In this document: in pieces, positions 54,083 to 63,757 of the stretch
How the letters are laid out: each line of letters begins with the position of its first letter
Position numbering within the stretch: the stretch's first letter is position 1
NCBI GenBank assembly: GCA_963844055.1
Contig: CAWJMN010000002.1
Location: 1,860,001 to 1,924,000, forward strand
DNA: 64,000 nt
Direction: 5' to 3'
From: CAWJMN01 sp963844055
GTDB taxonomy: Bacteria; Planctomycetota; Planctomycetia; Pirellulales; Pirellulaceae
The notes under the pieces: generated by a model
Database searches by the model: none
What the model saw: only the letters and a program-made list of their open reading frames with translations
What the model was told of the DNA's origin: nothing
Made by a program: the position numbers and the translations under genes

Positions 54083-56659
54083 TTAGGACTTGCTCGGTTC
54101 ATCGCCGGAGGTCGTGACCGCTTCGGTTGTGGCAGCAGGTGCCGCCGTGGCGTTCTTCACGATTCCCTTGAAGTCCAAGCGACGGATCTTGTCGTTGTCA
54201 TCCTTGATGGCGCTGACAACGATCGTGTCTTTCCCTTGGAACTCACCCTTGAGCAGTTCTTCGCTGAGCGGATCTTCGATCAGCCCTTCGACGGCACGAC
54301 GCAATGGACGTGCACCGAAGTCGGTGTTAGAGCCACGCTTGATGATGAACTCCTTCGACTCGTCGGAAAGTTCCAGCGTCAGGCCGCGTTCGGCCAGACG
54401 TTGACGAACCTTGAGCAGTTCCAAGTCGATAACCGACTTGAGGTTCTCTTTCGTCAAGTGTTGGAAAACCACTGTCTCGTCCAGACGGTTGATGAATTCA
54501 GGACGGAACACGCGTTCGATCCGATCCATCACGCGAGCCTTCATGCCTTCGTACGAGGCATCGACATCCGCCTTGCGGAAACCGAGGTCCGACTCATTCT
54601 TAATCGCTTCAGCACCCGCATTGGTCGTCATGATCAAGATCACGTTGCGGAAGTCGACGCGGCGACCGAAGCTATCGGTCAAACGCCCTTCCTCCATCAC
54701 TTGCAGCAGCGTGTTGAAGACGTCCGGATGGGCCTTTTCGATTTCGTCCAAAAGCACAACGGCATAAGGACGACGACGAATCTTCTCCGTCAGCTGGCCA
54801 CCTTCTTCGTAACCGACATAGCCAGGAGGAGCACCGATCAGACGGCTGACGTTGTGCTTCTCCATGTATTCGCTCATGTCGATTTGGATTAGGGCATCCG
54901 CATCGCCAAACATGAATTCTGCCAATGCCTTGGCCAGCAAGGTTTTGCCCACGCCGGTAGGACCAGCGAACAGGAAGCAGCCCATCGGACGCTTTGGATC
55001 TTTAAGTCCGCTGCGGCTACGACGAACAGCCTTGGCAATCGCCTTGACGGCTTGGTCTTGGCTGACAACCTTCTTGTGCAGTTCTTCTTCCATCTTCATC
55101 AGCCGCATGCTGTCTTCGGTGCTCATCCGCGTTAGCGGAATGCCCGTCATCTTGCTGACAACTTCGGCAATGACTTCTTCATCCACCACGCCGTCCGTCT
55201 CACGCGACTTGTCGCGCCATTCACGGGTGATGGTGTCTTTTTTCTTCTTCAGCTTGTCGGCCGAATCACGAAGCGAAGCTGCCTTTTCAAAGTCTTGATT
55301 AGCAACGGCTTCTTCTTTTTCCTTGTTCAGGCGTTCGACTTCATCGTCGATTTCCTTGAGATCTGGTGGACGGGTCATGGCACGTAGGCGTACCCGAGCA
55401 CCAGCCTCGTCGATCACGTCGATTGCCTTATCTGGCAAGCAGCGAGCGGTCACATAGCGTTCGCTATATTCCACGGCAGCGACCAGGGCGTCGTCGGTGA
55501 TCTGAACGCGATGATGTTCTTCGTACTTCTCGCGCAGACCCTTCAAGATCTCGACAGTCTCTTCCTTGCCAGTTGGCTCCACGATGATCTCTTGGAACCG
55601 ACGAGCCAGAGCGCTGTCCTTTTCGATGTACTTGCGATATTCATCCAGCGTCGTGGCACCGATGCATTGGATTTCACCACGAGCCAAAGCGGGCTTTAGC
55701 ACGTTGGCGGCATCGATGGCACCTTCGGCACCACCTGCACCCACCAGGGTGTGAAGTTCGTCAATGAACAGGATCGTGTTACGGGCGCGACGCACTTCGT
55801 TCATTACCGCCTTGATCCGCTCTTCGAATTGGCCGCGGTACTTGGTACCAGCAACCATCATCGCGAGGTCCAAAACGACGATTCGCTTGTCGGCCAAGAT
55901 TTCAGGAACACTGCCAGCGATCACACGCTGGGCAAAGCCTTCCACAATGGCGGTCTTGCCCACACCTGCTTCACCCAGCAGAACCGGGTTGTTCTTGGTG
56001 CGACGGCATAGGACTTGGATCGCCCGTTCGATTTCTCGTTCGCGGCCAATCACGGGGTCTAGCTTTCCTTGACGGGCCAGTTCGGTCAGGTCGCGGCCAA
56101 AGCTATCCAGAGCAGGTGTCTTGGACTTGTTGCCACGTCCGGCAGCTTGTTGCTCTCCTTGGTTGCCTCCCACGCCGACGCCTTCACGGCCGCCGCGTTC
56201 GGTTTGGCCTTCCCCTTCCAGGCCGTGGCCCAGCAGGTTCAGCACTTCCTCGCGGACTTCTTCTAGCTTCAGGCCCAGGTTCATCAGAACTTGAGCGGCC
56301 ACACCCTCTTGTTCACGCAGCAGGCCCAGAAGCACGTGCTCTGTTCCTACGTAGTTGTGATTCAGGTTGCGCGCCTCTTCCATGCTGTATTCGATGACCT
56401 TCTTCGCGCGCGGCGTTTGGGGCAGTTTCCCCATCGTCACCATCTCAGGGCCGCTTTGCACCAACTTCTCCACTTCGAGGCGAATCTTGCGAAGATCCAC
56501 ATCGAGGTTCTTGAGAACATTGGCGGCAACGCCGGAACCCTCTTTCACCAGCCCAAGCAACACGTGCTCGGTGCCGATGTATTCATGGTTGAAGCGCTGG
56601 GCCTCTTGATTGGCCAACTGCATCACCTTGCGGGCTCGATCGGTAAAACGTTCGTACAT
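54083..56659 (-). CDS. clpC: ATP-dependent Clp protease ATPase ClpC
   Basis: An 858-residue Hsp100 protein. Two Clp-N repeats (about 5-145), a Gly-rich linker, AAA module 1 with GEAGVGKTAIVEG and its Walker B, a UVR/coiled-coil middle region (AVANQDFEKAASLRD), and AAA module 2 with FAGPTGVGKTLLAKALA and the sensor region. ClpC unfolds proteins for ClpP. The C-terminal 25 residues are Ala/Thr-rich. ATG 56659 gives MYERFTDRARKVMQLAN, the family start. Confidence 0.96.
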   Translation of the reverse strand: MYERFTDRARKVMQLANQEAQRFNHEYIGTEHVLLGLVKEGSGVAANVLKNLDVDLRKIRLEVEKLVQSGPEMVTMGKLPQTPRAKKVIEYSMEEARNLNHNYVGTEHVLLGLLREQEGVAAQVLMNLGLKLEEVREEVLNLLGHGLEGEGQTERGGREGVGVGGNQGEQQAAGRGNKSKTPALDSFGRDLTELARQGKLDPVIGREREIERAIQVLCRRTKNNPVLLGEAGVGKTAIVEGFAQRVIAGSVPEILADKRIVVLDLAMMVAGTKYRGQFEERIKAVMNEVRRARNTILFIDELHTLVGAGGAEGAIDAANVLKPALARGEIQCIGATTLDEYRKYIEKDSALARRFQEIIVEPTGKEETVEILKGLREKYEEHHRVQITDDALVAAVEYSERYVTARCLPDKAIDVIDEAGARVRLRAMTRPPDLKEIDDEVERLNKEKEEAVANQDFEKAASLRDSADKLKKKKDTITREWRDKSRETDGVVDEEVIAEVVSKMTGIPLTRMSTEDSMRLMKMEEELHKKVVSQDQAVKAIAKAVRRSRSGLKDPKRPMGCFLFAGPTGVGKTLLAKALAEFMFGDADALIQIDMSEYMEKHNVSRLIGAPPGYVGYEEGGQLTEKIRRRPYAVVLLDEIEKAHPDVFNTLLQVMEEGRLTDSFGRRVDFRNVILIMTTNAGAEAIKNESDLGFRKADVDASYEGMKARVMDRIERVFRPEFINRLDETVVFQHLTKENLKSVIDLELLKVRQRLAERGLTLELSDESKEFIIKRGSNTDFGARPLRRAVEGLIEDPLSEELLKGEFQGKDTIVVSAIKDDNDKIRRLDFKGIVKNATAAPAATTEAVTTSGDEPSKS

Positions 56660-57004
56660 TGGGTGATCCCCCTGTGTAATTCGCTCGCGAAATAGCCACC
56701 CAGATCTCTGTGCTACTTACGGCAAAAATTCAACGGTCCTAAGTATCCGTACCTCTACAACACCCGACGATCTTCACGGCTGTGTCTGCATTGTTTCCAG
56801 TTCCACCCATTCCGCCAAGTGGGAGGAGTACTGCCTCTATGGGCATTACCCCCCTTGTCATCCGGCAAAAATGCGATCTCGCTGGCTTCTTGGCATGGAA
56901 GTCAGGCCCTAAGGCCCAGCCCACATGCCGCTCTTATCTCTCTACGTCGCGAACTACCAACTTGGTGGACAACTTGGCAGTCCCAACATTTATACGGGTA
57001 ACTA
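56660..57004. promoter_or_regulatory. Upstream region of clpC
   Basis: A 345-bp gap upstream of clpC. No CtsR- or CIRCE-type operator was recognised, and no gene is supported. Confidence 0.3.
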
Positions 57005-57646
57005 TTAAGCAACTTTCGCGCCACGAGTCGGGCTGCCAGCTTGGGACCGGCCTACCACCCCCGCAACCGCACCCTGGGAATCGCCTGACCCTTCTGCTTC
57101 CTCTTGAAGAGAATGCAAAATCTTCAGTTCGCGACCAATTTCGTACCGCCAACGCCCCCCTTGAGGCATTTCCTGCACTTGCTGTAACTCCTGCTGGGCC
57201 AAGTCCCAACGCTTGGTCCGCCGATAGATTCCCGCCAGCAGCAGGCGACCTTCCACATCAGTTGGCCGACGTGCCAAAAGGTCCTGCAGGCTCGTTTCTG
57301 CCTCGATCCAGTGCCCTTTGAGGTAGCTGGTTTGAGCATCGCGAAAGAGCTGGTTTACGGTTTCATCCGTTCCCCCGCCCTCGCTAGATACTTCTTGGCA
57401 AAACTTTCGGCCGGCGCGAAATCCCGCGACCCAAAACCATAGCACAAAGACCCATGTCACCCCGGCAGACCAGAGGGGGGAGATTCCGGCTCCCCAAAGC
57501 TCCGGCCATAAAAACGTCACAGCCAGTGCAACCTGCAGCAGAACGCCGAATCCAAGCGCCACGATCAGGCTGATAACGTCCCCCAAGACCCATAGCCGCG
57601 CAAGGCCCGGCCACAAGCAAAGCCAAAATGGGGAACGACTGGACAC
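57005..57646 (-). CDS. Membrane-anchored TPR-like protein
   Basis: A 213-residue protein with N-terminal hydrophobic helices (about 5-45 and 55-80) and a soluble C-terminal part (about 95-175) with a TPR-like helix pair (LFRDAQTSYLKGHWIEAETSLQDLLARRPTDVEGRLLLAGIY). A low-complexity tail ends it. Function unknown; it is probably separate from clpC. The start ATG is at 57646. Confidence 0.55.
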   Translation of the reverse strand: MSSRSPFWLCLWPGLARLWVLGDVISLIVALGFGVLLQVALAVTFLWPELWGAGISPLWSAGVTWVFVLWFWVAGFRAGRKFCQEVSSEGGGTDETVNQLFRDAQTSYLKGHWIEAETSLQDLLARRPTDVEGRLLLAGIYRRTKRWDLAQQELQQVQEMPQGGRWRYEIGRELKILHSLQEEAEGSGDSQGAVAGVVGRSQAGSPTRGAKVA

Positions 57647-57910
57647 GAAATGAGGCTCCCATCCATGGAACCCAAGCAGAGAACCGCCAGGGGCGAAATT
57701 TGCGGACCTATTCCCTCCCTAGAAAACAGGTCGTACTTCCAGGGAATATAAAGAGATTCTGGAAATTGGACAAGGCAAATGCCACGCTGGACACCTTGCT
57801 GAGCAGGCAGTTTGGGCTACATTGAATTTTGGCCGGCCATCCCGCCCGGGGCGTTATCCCAGAGCGCGGACCTGTTTTTGCGAATTCCTTCCGTTTTCTG
57901 CCAAATTCCC

Positions 57911-58982
57911 ATGTCCGTTTCGCCCCAACTCCTTAGCGCCGCTCGCATTGTCGACGCCAACCTCAATCGGGCGAGCGAGGCCCTCCGCGTGATTGAGGAC
58001 TACGCCCGCTTTGCGCTGGACGATTCTTTCTTGGCAGAAAAGACCAAGCAGATCCGCCACCGGCTGACAGTCGCAACCGCGCCGCTGAGCAGCCGCAGAC
58101 CGTTTGGCCGCCCGCGATACTCAGGCCGACGTCGGTACACAAATCACCACGCCGCAGGAATACGTTCGCAGTTCTACTAGCCAAGTTGCCGCCGCCAGCA
58201 GCGCGCGTCTGGCACAAGCGCTACGCACGATTGAAGAATATGGCAAGCTTCTGCTGCCGGCAGAGAACGTCGCAGAAATCGAATCGCTGCGCTACGAAAG
58301 TTACACGCTGGAGAAATCGTACCGCACGCTCGCCATCTCGCTAGAGCGATTGCAAGCATGCCGCTTGTACGTGCTGATCGATACCTGCGAATCCGAAGTG
58401 GCCTTTTGTGCGCTTGCTCGCTCGCTCATCACGTCAGGCGTCGATATTTTGCAGCTACGTGACAAGCAGGCCGATGATCGCTTGCTTGTTTCGCGGGGGC
58501 AACTCCTGAGAAAGCTGCTGAGCGAGGTGAAGGATTGCCGCACGCTGTTCATCATGAACGATCGTCCCGACTTGGCGCTACTCACCAAAGCCGACGGCGT
58601 GCATGTGGGACAAGAGGAGCTGTCTGTTTCTCAAGTTCGCCAAGTAGTCGGCAGCGAGATGCTCGTTGGCGTTTCTACACACAATCTTGCGCAAGCAAAG
58701 CAGGCCGTTCTCGATGGCGCAAACTACATCGGCTGTGGACCAACCTTTACCAGCCAAACGAAGTCGTTCGAAAACTTCCCCGGCCTCGACTTCTTAAAGC
58801 AGGTTGCCAGTCAGCTTGCCATTCCTGCCTTTGCCATCGGCGGCATCGACCTAGCCAACCTTCCGCAGGTCCTTACCACTGGATTCACTCGGGTCGCCGT
58901 CAGCAGCGCCATCACCCGCGCCCCCTCCCCTGCCACCGCCGCTTTCGCGCTTGCCGCTCTGGTAGGTCAGGATTTATCCTGA
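57911..58982 (+). CDS. thiE: ThiD2-like / thiamine-phosphate synthase (ThiE) fusion, frameshifted
   Basis: Two frames give a 356-residue protein. The N-terminal domain (about 10-115: ARIVDANLNRASEALRVIEDYARFAL) is the ThiD2-type domain found fused to ThiE in planctomycetes and cyanobacteria. The ThiE barrel follows with LRDKQADDR, NDRPDLALLTKADGVHVGQEEL, GVSTHNLAQA and GANYIGCGPTFTSQTK. It joins HMP-PP and thiazole phosphate into thiamine phosphate. The break is at CTGAG (58085-58089); CTAG gives APLAAADRLAARD. The stop lies inside a palindromic repeat shared with 2095-2116. Confidence 0.87.
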
Positions 58983-58983
58983 C
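58962..58983 (-). repeat. REP-like palindromic repeat, copy 2
   Basis: Reverse complement of the repeat at 2095-2116. Here it encodes the last residues and stop codon of the ThiE protein (VGQDLS), so the repeat has been taken into the coding end. Confidence 0.65.
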
Positions 58984-59135
58984 AAAATCTCCGGCCGCCT
59001 CCCTCTCTACCGCCGGAACTCTCTGCGGCAAATCTTCTTCCCTCCATTGAAACACAAGGATTACAATCGCCTCTTCGTGCTGGCTATAATGCGCGAAGCA
59101 TCACAAAATGAGCCTCACTGCTTGGTTGCAATTTC

Positions 59136-60314
59136 ATGACTAGCTCATTGCCGAATAAAGCAAAACCGTTCCGCTTCACCATACGTTCACTGATTCTCGT
59201 CACGGCCTTTATTTCTCTTCTTCTTGGGCTGCGGACCAACTTTGTTTATGGGGAACGCAGTCATTTTGATGTTACGGACGAGGTATATACTTCTGGCGTG
59301 ACGTTGCGTGCGTCCTGGGTGCCGCCGATCATGGCGATAGTAGGTTGTCTCTACTGGTTGGTCAGCAACACCAAAGTACGGCCGTCTCCTGGAGAGACCG
59401 CTCTGCAAGGTGTGACGTGGGGAGGCCTAACCTCATTTTTCGCGGCCAGCGCTTGGTTGTTTGAGTTTTTATTGCCGACGCTCTGGTCGTCCCCTAAAGG
59501 CCATGAGTATGTAATACTTGGTTTGCTTTTTGTTGGCATCGAAGTGTTTCAAGGGATCTGTATTGGTCTAGTATTTGTTGTCGCAAAGGCAGCGATGGAC
59601 AAGTGGAGGAGCCCCAAGCCCAATCGCACGGAAGACCTTTATGGAGCCCTCTTGTTGCTGATTGCGATTGGCATGCTGATGGCGAGTAACTCTTATGATT
59701 GGGGCTGGATACTTTGGTGGCCCGCTTTCTCGTTTGCGTGTGTCTCCATGGCTTATTTCATCGGTTCTAAAGAGCCGCTGGGAAAGCGAAACGGTATACG
59801 CCCACTATTAAGCTCTCTTTTGCTTTTCCCGTATTTGGCCTTTGCTTATGGGATTTGGATGCTGCAAGTCCTGTTCTCAAAGGAGTCCGCATTCAACGCC
59901 GTGAATGATGTGCTCATTGTCGCGCGGCGATTGCGAGCAAAAGAATATCCAGAGGATGTGACACTTGTTTGTGACCTGACGGCTGAGTTTTGCGATCCCT
60001 TTTCCATTAGGCATTCTGATTGCTATTACTCTGCCCCCATTTTAGATGCCGGAGCCATCGTGCCATATGAACTCACGTTTCTGGTGCGAGAATTGAAGCT
60101 CGAACCTGGTGGCTGTCTGCTCATACACTGCGCCAATGGACATGGCCGGACAGGAATGGTCGCAGCCGCGTGGCTAATCGGTTACGGCTATGCCCAGAAC
60201 GTTGACGAGGCACTTGCGCAACTTCAGAAAGTAAGGCCAGGAATTCACCTCCGTGATTACCAACGCCAAGCCGTCGAAATAGCAACTCCGCAGTTGCTAA
60301 AAATTAGCCAGTAA
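59136..60314 (+). CDS. Membrane-anchored dual-specificity-type phosphatase
   Basis: A 392-residue protein. The first about 250 residues have several membrane helices (about 14-32, 62-80, 95-115, 130-150, 170-190, 195-210, 230-250). The C-terminal domain (about 265-385) is a cysteine phosphatase with the P-loop C332-ANGHG-R338 followed by TG, preceded by a plausible general-acid aspartate region (DAGAIVPYE). Dual-specificity and lipid phosphatases share this Cx5R loop. A protein or phosphoinositide-like lipid substrate is possible; neither is proven. The FTIRSLILVTAFISLLLG start is typical of planctomycete membrane proteins. Confidence 0.72.
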   Translation: MTSSLPNKAKPFRFTIRSLILVTAFISLLLGLRTNFVYGERSHFDVTDEVYTSGVTLRASWVPPIMAIVGCLYWLVSNTKVRPSPGETALQGVTWGGLTSFFAASAWLFEFLLPTLWSSPKGHEYVILGLLFVGIEVFQGICIGLVFVVAKAAMDKWRSPKPNRTEDLYGALLLLIAIGMLMASNSYDWGWILWWPAFSFACVSMAYFIGSKEPLGKRNGIRPLLSSLLLFPYLAFAYGIWMLQVLFSKESAFNAVNDVLIVARRLRAKEYPEDVTLVCDLTAEFCDPFSIRHSDCYYSAPILDAGAIVPYELTFLVRELKLEPGGCLLIHCANGHGRTGMVAAAWLIGYGYAQNVDEALAQLQKVRPGIHLRDYQRQAVEIATPQLLKISQ

Positions 60315-60663
60315 CGATTTATCTTGACGCTTCCCAGGTGTCTTCTTCCTTGCCCTTGGTGCTCCTCCGTGTACAAACCCTTTCTATAGTATGCCCTTTT
60401 TTGTGGTTTTCGTACCTTTCGTGGTTACACCTCTTTCGTTGTGACTATGGGGGGCTGGCTGTTGCCAACTCTTCCATCGCTACAAATGCGCTCGCTCACC
60501 CTCCTGGCTCCTTGGGCAACGCCAGCGATGCCGCACAGTAAGGTTTTGTGGGAATGAAAAGTCATCAATTTCTCTCCTAGCCTTTTGTTGTCATGGCAGT
60601 GGCCAACTGGTAGCTTCTAACGAAGCACCCCTTCTCTACGCCATACTCATCAAGGCCCATCAC
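60315..60663. repeat. Gap with dispersed TTCGTGGTT / CTCCGTGTAC words
   Basis: A 349-bp gap holding CTCCGTGTACAAA (near 60365) and TTTCGTGGTTA (near 60418), which recur in other gaps (near 61125, 62975 and, in part, 53260). No gene is supported. Confidence 0.4.
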
Positions 60664-60972
60664 ATGACGCCAGCAAGCCCACAAGTCTTTCATGACTACA
60701 TCTTGGTGCTTGAAAGAGCAATCCTCGAGTTGCGGATGCGAATCCGATATGACGACGGCGTAACCCTAAACGAGGTGCACGATATGCTCGATGCAATTCA
60801 CAACATTCCGAAAATGCTGCGTGACTACGGCGATTGGTTTGTCACGGAAAATATGGACGCCGACCTTTCCCGTTATGACGACCGCTGGCTTTCCGTCGGA
60901 AATTCCAAGATGCGAAAGTCACTTTTGGAGCATCTCGCTGCTGCTCGCAATGGCGACTACGATTGTCTTTAG
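60664..60972 (+). CDS. Small helical protein of unknown function
   Basis: A 102-residue, mostly helical acidic protein (YILVLERAILELRMRIRYDD, then EVHDMLDAIHNIP). No membrane segment or signal. No family is recognised, but the regular amphipathic pattern supports a real gene. ATG 60664. Confidence 0.5.
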   Translation: MTPASPQVFHDYILVLERAILELRMRIRYDDGVTLNEVHDMLDAIHNIPKMLRDYGDWFVTENMDADLSRYDDRWLSVGNSKMRKSLLEHLAAARNGDYDCL

Positions 60973-61283
60973 CAGCTTTTACTTCAAGAGTAGCAGGCCA
61001 AAAACACTCCATCGTTTCTCCACGTTGCAACAACCCTTCACTCCCCTCTAGTACCGCCGACATCCCCATCGCTCCTCTCCCCGTTAACTCTTCCGTTCTT
61101 CCCGTTCGTGACTTTCGTGCTTTTCGTGGTTAACCCTCTCCCCGGAAGTTCCCACGCCTTTGCCCATCGCCTCCAAAGTCGTGCCAACCAAAACCACCCC
61201 ATCACCACCGACCACAAAGTAGCAATCTTCCTCCCCTCCGCTTATACTCGCTACCAATCTCTCTCGGCCCGGCGGAACTCTCC
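60973..61283. repeat. Gap with dispersed TTCGTGGTT words
   Basis: A 311-bp gap; TTTCGTGCTTTTCGTGGTTA near 61110-61130 repeats the motif of the previous gap. No gene, RNA or promoter recognised. Confidence 0.35.
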
Positions 61284-62921
61284 ATGTTCTTTTTCTTCTG
61301 TCTATCGGTTGCCATTTACTTCGGACTATTGTCTGCCGGCAATGTTCGCTTTGCGGTGCGAATGCCGGGGCCCAATTCCCGATACCTTGCCATCGTCCTG
61401 CATGGAATCATCCTGCTCACGTTGTTTGGATACATGGGGATCTATTTCTGTCTATACGAATACGGCTATCAGCCAATCTTTCACTGGTTCTGTCCTGTGA
61501 ATTATCGTGGTCCCATCATGCAGGGATACTTTCTTCCCTACCTGCTTTTGGCTTTGACCATCTTAGGAACGTACGGATGTATCGCAGCTAGAGGATTGCA
61601 AAAAGTCGGCAGCAAATTGCGAGCAGACCATTGGTCGTTAAGCACGATTTACACGGCCGCACTATTCAGCCTTACAATAGCGGGGCTCCTCTATCGAACC
61701 ATGGATCACTTTGCCAAAGCAGATCTTCTAGAAGAGCAAGCCCAGATAAAACAGCAACTCGAAAGCGTTTACAGCAAACAACCTCCCGAGTCTGAAAATG
61801 CTTGGTCGGTCTATCAGACCATCGTACGTGATGACGATGCATTTCGTGTATTTCACACACTTCCGCTTAAGAATGAGGACTTACTAACGTTCGTTGGCAA
61901 GTACTCCATCGCCGATAGCGAACTACAGGCAGCAAAACCGTTGACCTTGAAGCTGCGTGCAGCGTCCCGTTTTTCTCTCTGCAAATTGCCTGGAAAGACA
62001 AAGTACGTCGGACCGAGCGCCAATTTCCGGGTTAGTGGAATATTTTCAGAACTTGCTCGTTGGCTAAATCTCTTGCATTACGATGCTTGCGTGCAAGCTG
62101 CGCAAGGGAATCCTCAAGAGTCGGTGCAAGATATCGTGGCAATGTGGCGATTGTCGGAACATTGTGCTCAAGATATGGACAGTGACAACTATACGCTATC
62201 GTTTCGGTTAGAGCATTGCACCGCAACAGCCGTGGAATACCTGTTAAGTAAACATCAACTTCCTCCCCGCGAACTTGAGAAGTTACTGAAGTATGTTCCT
62301 GCAGAAAGGCAAGCCACCCTGACACGTGCCATTGAAAGAGAGAGCATGAGGACCCGCTATTTTCAGATCGAGAGGTATTTAGACGAGGATTTCAAGCTCG
62401 AGGACTTCGATAGCACCAATGGTTGGCCTGGCTGGGGCCGTCTGTTTTTCGCTCAATACGACCTTCGCACGCAGGAGCAGATGGAGAAACTGCAAATAGC
62501 CGATTCCAGACTTTCACAAAGGAAATTGCGGTTCTTCGATCAGCCACCCGATTATCAACGTCTTTGCAACTCAGGTTTGCTTTCAAGGGATTCCTACTTC
62601 GACGTCCGTGTATGTACTTGGAAGTCAGAGACGCTTCGCGCCGAAGCGCGCATGCGTCTAACTCAAGTAGGCATCGCTGCCTACCTTTTTGCATTGCAAG
62701 AAGGGCGATTTCCCCAATCACTGGAGGAACTCCGGGTAATCGGCTTCACTCTCAACGTAACCGATCCCTGCACAGGCGAGCTATTCAAGATCGTTCACCA
62801 GAATGACAAGCTGACCTTCTACAGTATTGGTGAAGACAGACGCGATGATCAAAGTGTCGTTGACAGTGAGACTTTTTGGAAAGACGACATCCACTTCACC
62901 ATCCACCTCCCACCCAACTAG
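61284..62921 (+). CDS. Membrane-anchored protein of unknown function
   Basis: A 545-residue protein with four N-terminal membrane helices (about 1-18, 33-58, 75-98, 118-142) and a long soluble C-terminal part (about 150-545) rich in helices. The end (QVGIAAYLFALQEGRFPQSLEEL, DPCTGELFKI, FYSIGEDRRDD) resembles the C-terminal pattern of planctomycete exported proteins with a pilin-like tail. No enzyme motif is visible. ATG 61284. Confidence 0.6.
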   Translation: MFFFFCLSVAIYFGLLSAGNVRFAVRMPGPNSRYLAIVLHGIILLTLFGYMGIYFCLYEYGYQPIFHWFCPVNYRGPIMQGYFLPYLLLALTILGTYGCIAARGLQKVGSKLRADHWSLSTIYTAALFSLTIAGLLYRTMDHFAKADLLEEQAQIKQQLESVYSKQPPESENAWSVYQTIVRDDDAFRVFHTLPLKNEDLLTFVGKYSIADSELQAAKPLTLKLRAASRFSLCKLPGKTKYVGPSANFRVSGIFSELARWLNLLHYDACVQAAQGNPQESVQDIVAMWRLSEHCAQDMDSDNYTLSFRLEHCTATAVEYLLSKHQLPPRELEKLLKYVPAERQATLTRAIERESMRTRYFQIERYLDEDFKLEDFDSTNGWPGWGRLFFAQYDLRTQEQMEKLQIADSRLSQRKLRFFDQPPDYQRLCNSGLLSRDSYFDVRVCTWKSETLRAEARMRLTQVGIAAYLFALQEGRFPQSLEELRVIGFTLNVTDPCTGELFKIVHQNDKLTFYSIGEDRRDDQSVVDSETFWKDDIHFTIHLPPN

Positions 62922-63153
62922 CCGCCGCCTTCCTCTTCTCTCCCTCTCTCTGCCGTCCGTGTCTTCCGTGTCCCTCCGTGTACAAATCTGCCTCTCCTGC
63001 AAACTTCCTCGCTCCTCGTCCCGCAGCACAATTCGACATTGATTTAGCAACCCAGGAACTTGTATAAATTCCCTTTACGTCGCCCCGGCAAAGCGGGCTG
63101 GCAAATGCTGCCTGCCTTGCCTGCGTTTGATCACCTGCGAAAAGGACTTCTCC

Positions 63154-63753
63154 ATGCGTCCACTGGCATTTAGCCTTTGCGGCCTTTTACTGGCCCTGCC
63201 TGCCATGGCTCAAGAAGCTCCCGCCAATCCGCAAGTCATCAGTGCCAGGGATCTAATTGGCGGCAAAGCAATTATCCTAGGCCGCTTCGGCCAACCACTT
63301 GGCGAATGCGTCAAGCTGCGGGCAAAGATTTATGAAGTCGATGAACGAAAGGGAAGCAACGGCGATTACCTACTTTTGGTAACACACTTCAACGGCAAGG
63401 AACTGCCACGTCCCGTAGGTGGCGTCGAATTTACGGTGACAGACCTCGCCGTTGGTAAAATTGCCAACGATGCCTTTCAGCTCTATGAAATGCGAACCGG
63501 ACAAAAGGCAAAGTTTCTAAACACCCAGATTAAAGAGCAACTAAATGTTGCCTATGTAGGCTCGACCGTTGAGGTAATTGCCTACGAAAGAGGCGGATTC
63601 TACGGCAAGGCCAAAAACCTTCCCAAAGGCATCCCTGAAGCACCAGCGATGCAAATGCGAGCCCCTTTTGAACATCACTTTGAGCTATCGCTCTATGTGG
63701 TAAAGGTAGAAGACCAGCCAAGGAGCACAAATCAATTCATTCCCCAAAAGTAA
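63154..63753 (+). CDS. Exported hypothetical protein
   Basis: A 199-residue protein with a clean signal peptide (MRPLAFSLCGLLLALPAMAQ, cleavage after about residue 19) and a beta-rich body (GKAIILGRFGQPLGECVKLRAKIYEV, GGVEFTVTDL). No family is recognised. ATG 63154 is chosen over an upstream frame start that would bury the signal. Confidence 0.65.
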   Translation: MRPLAFSLCGLLLALPAMAQEAPANPQVISARDLIGGKAIILGRFGQPLGECVKLRAKIYEVDERKGSNGDYLLLVTHFNGKELPRPVGGVEFTVTDLAVGKIANDAFQLYEMRTGQKAKFLNTQIKEQLNVAYVGSTVEVIAYERGGFYGKAKNLPKGIPEAPAMQMRAPFEHHFELSLYVVKVEDQPRSTNQFIPQK

Positions 63754-63757
63754 CTCA

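Noticed and set aside
16775..58089. Programmed +1 ribosomal frameshifting at the CTNAG sites
   Set aside because: The CTNAG motif falls in different codon phases in different genes and the genes are functionally unrelated; a DNA-level cause explains all sites better.
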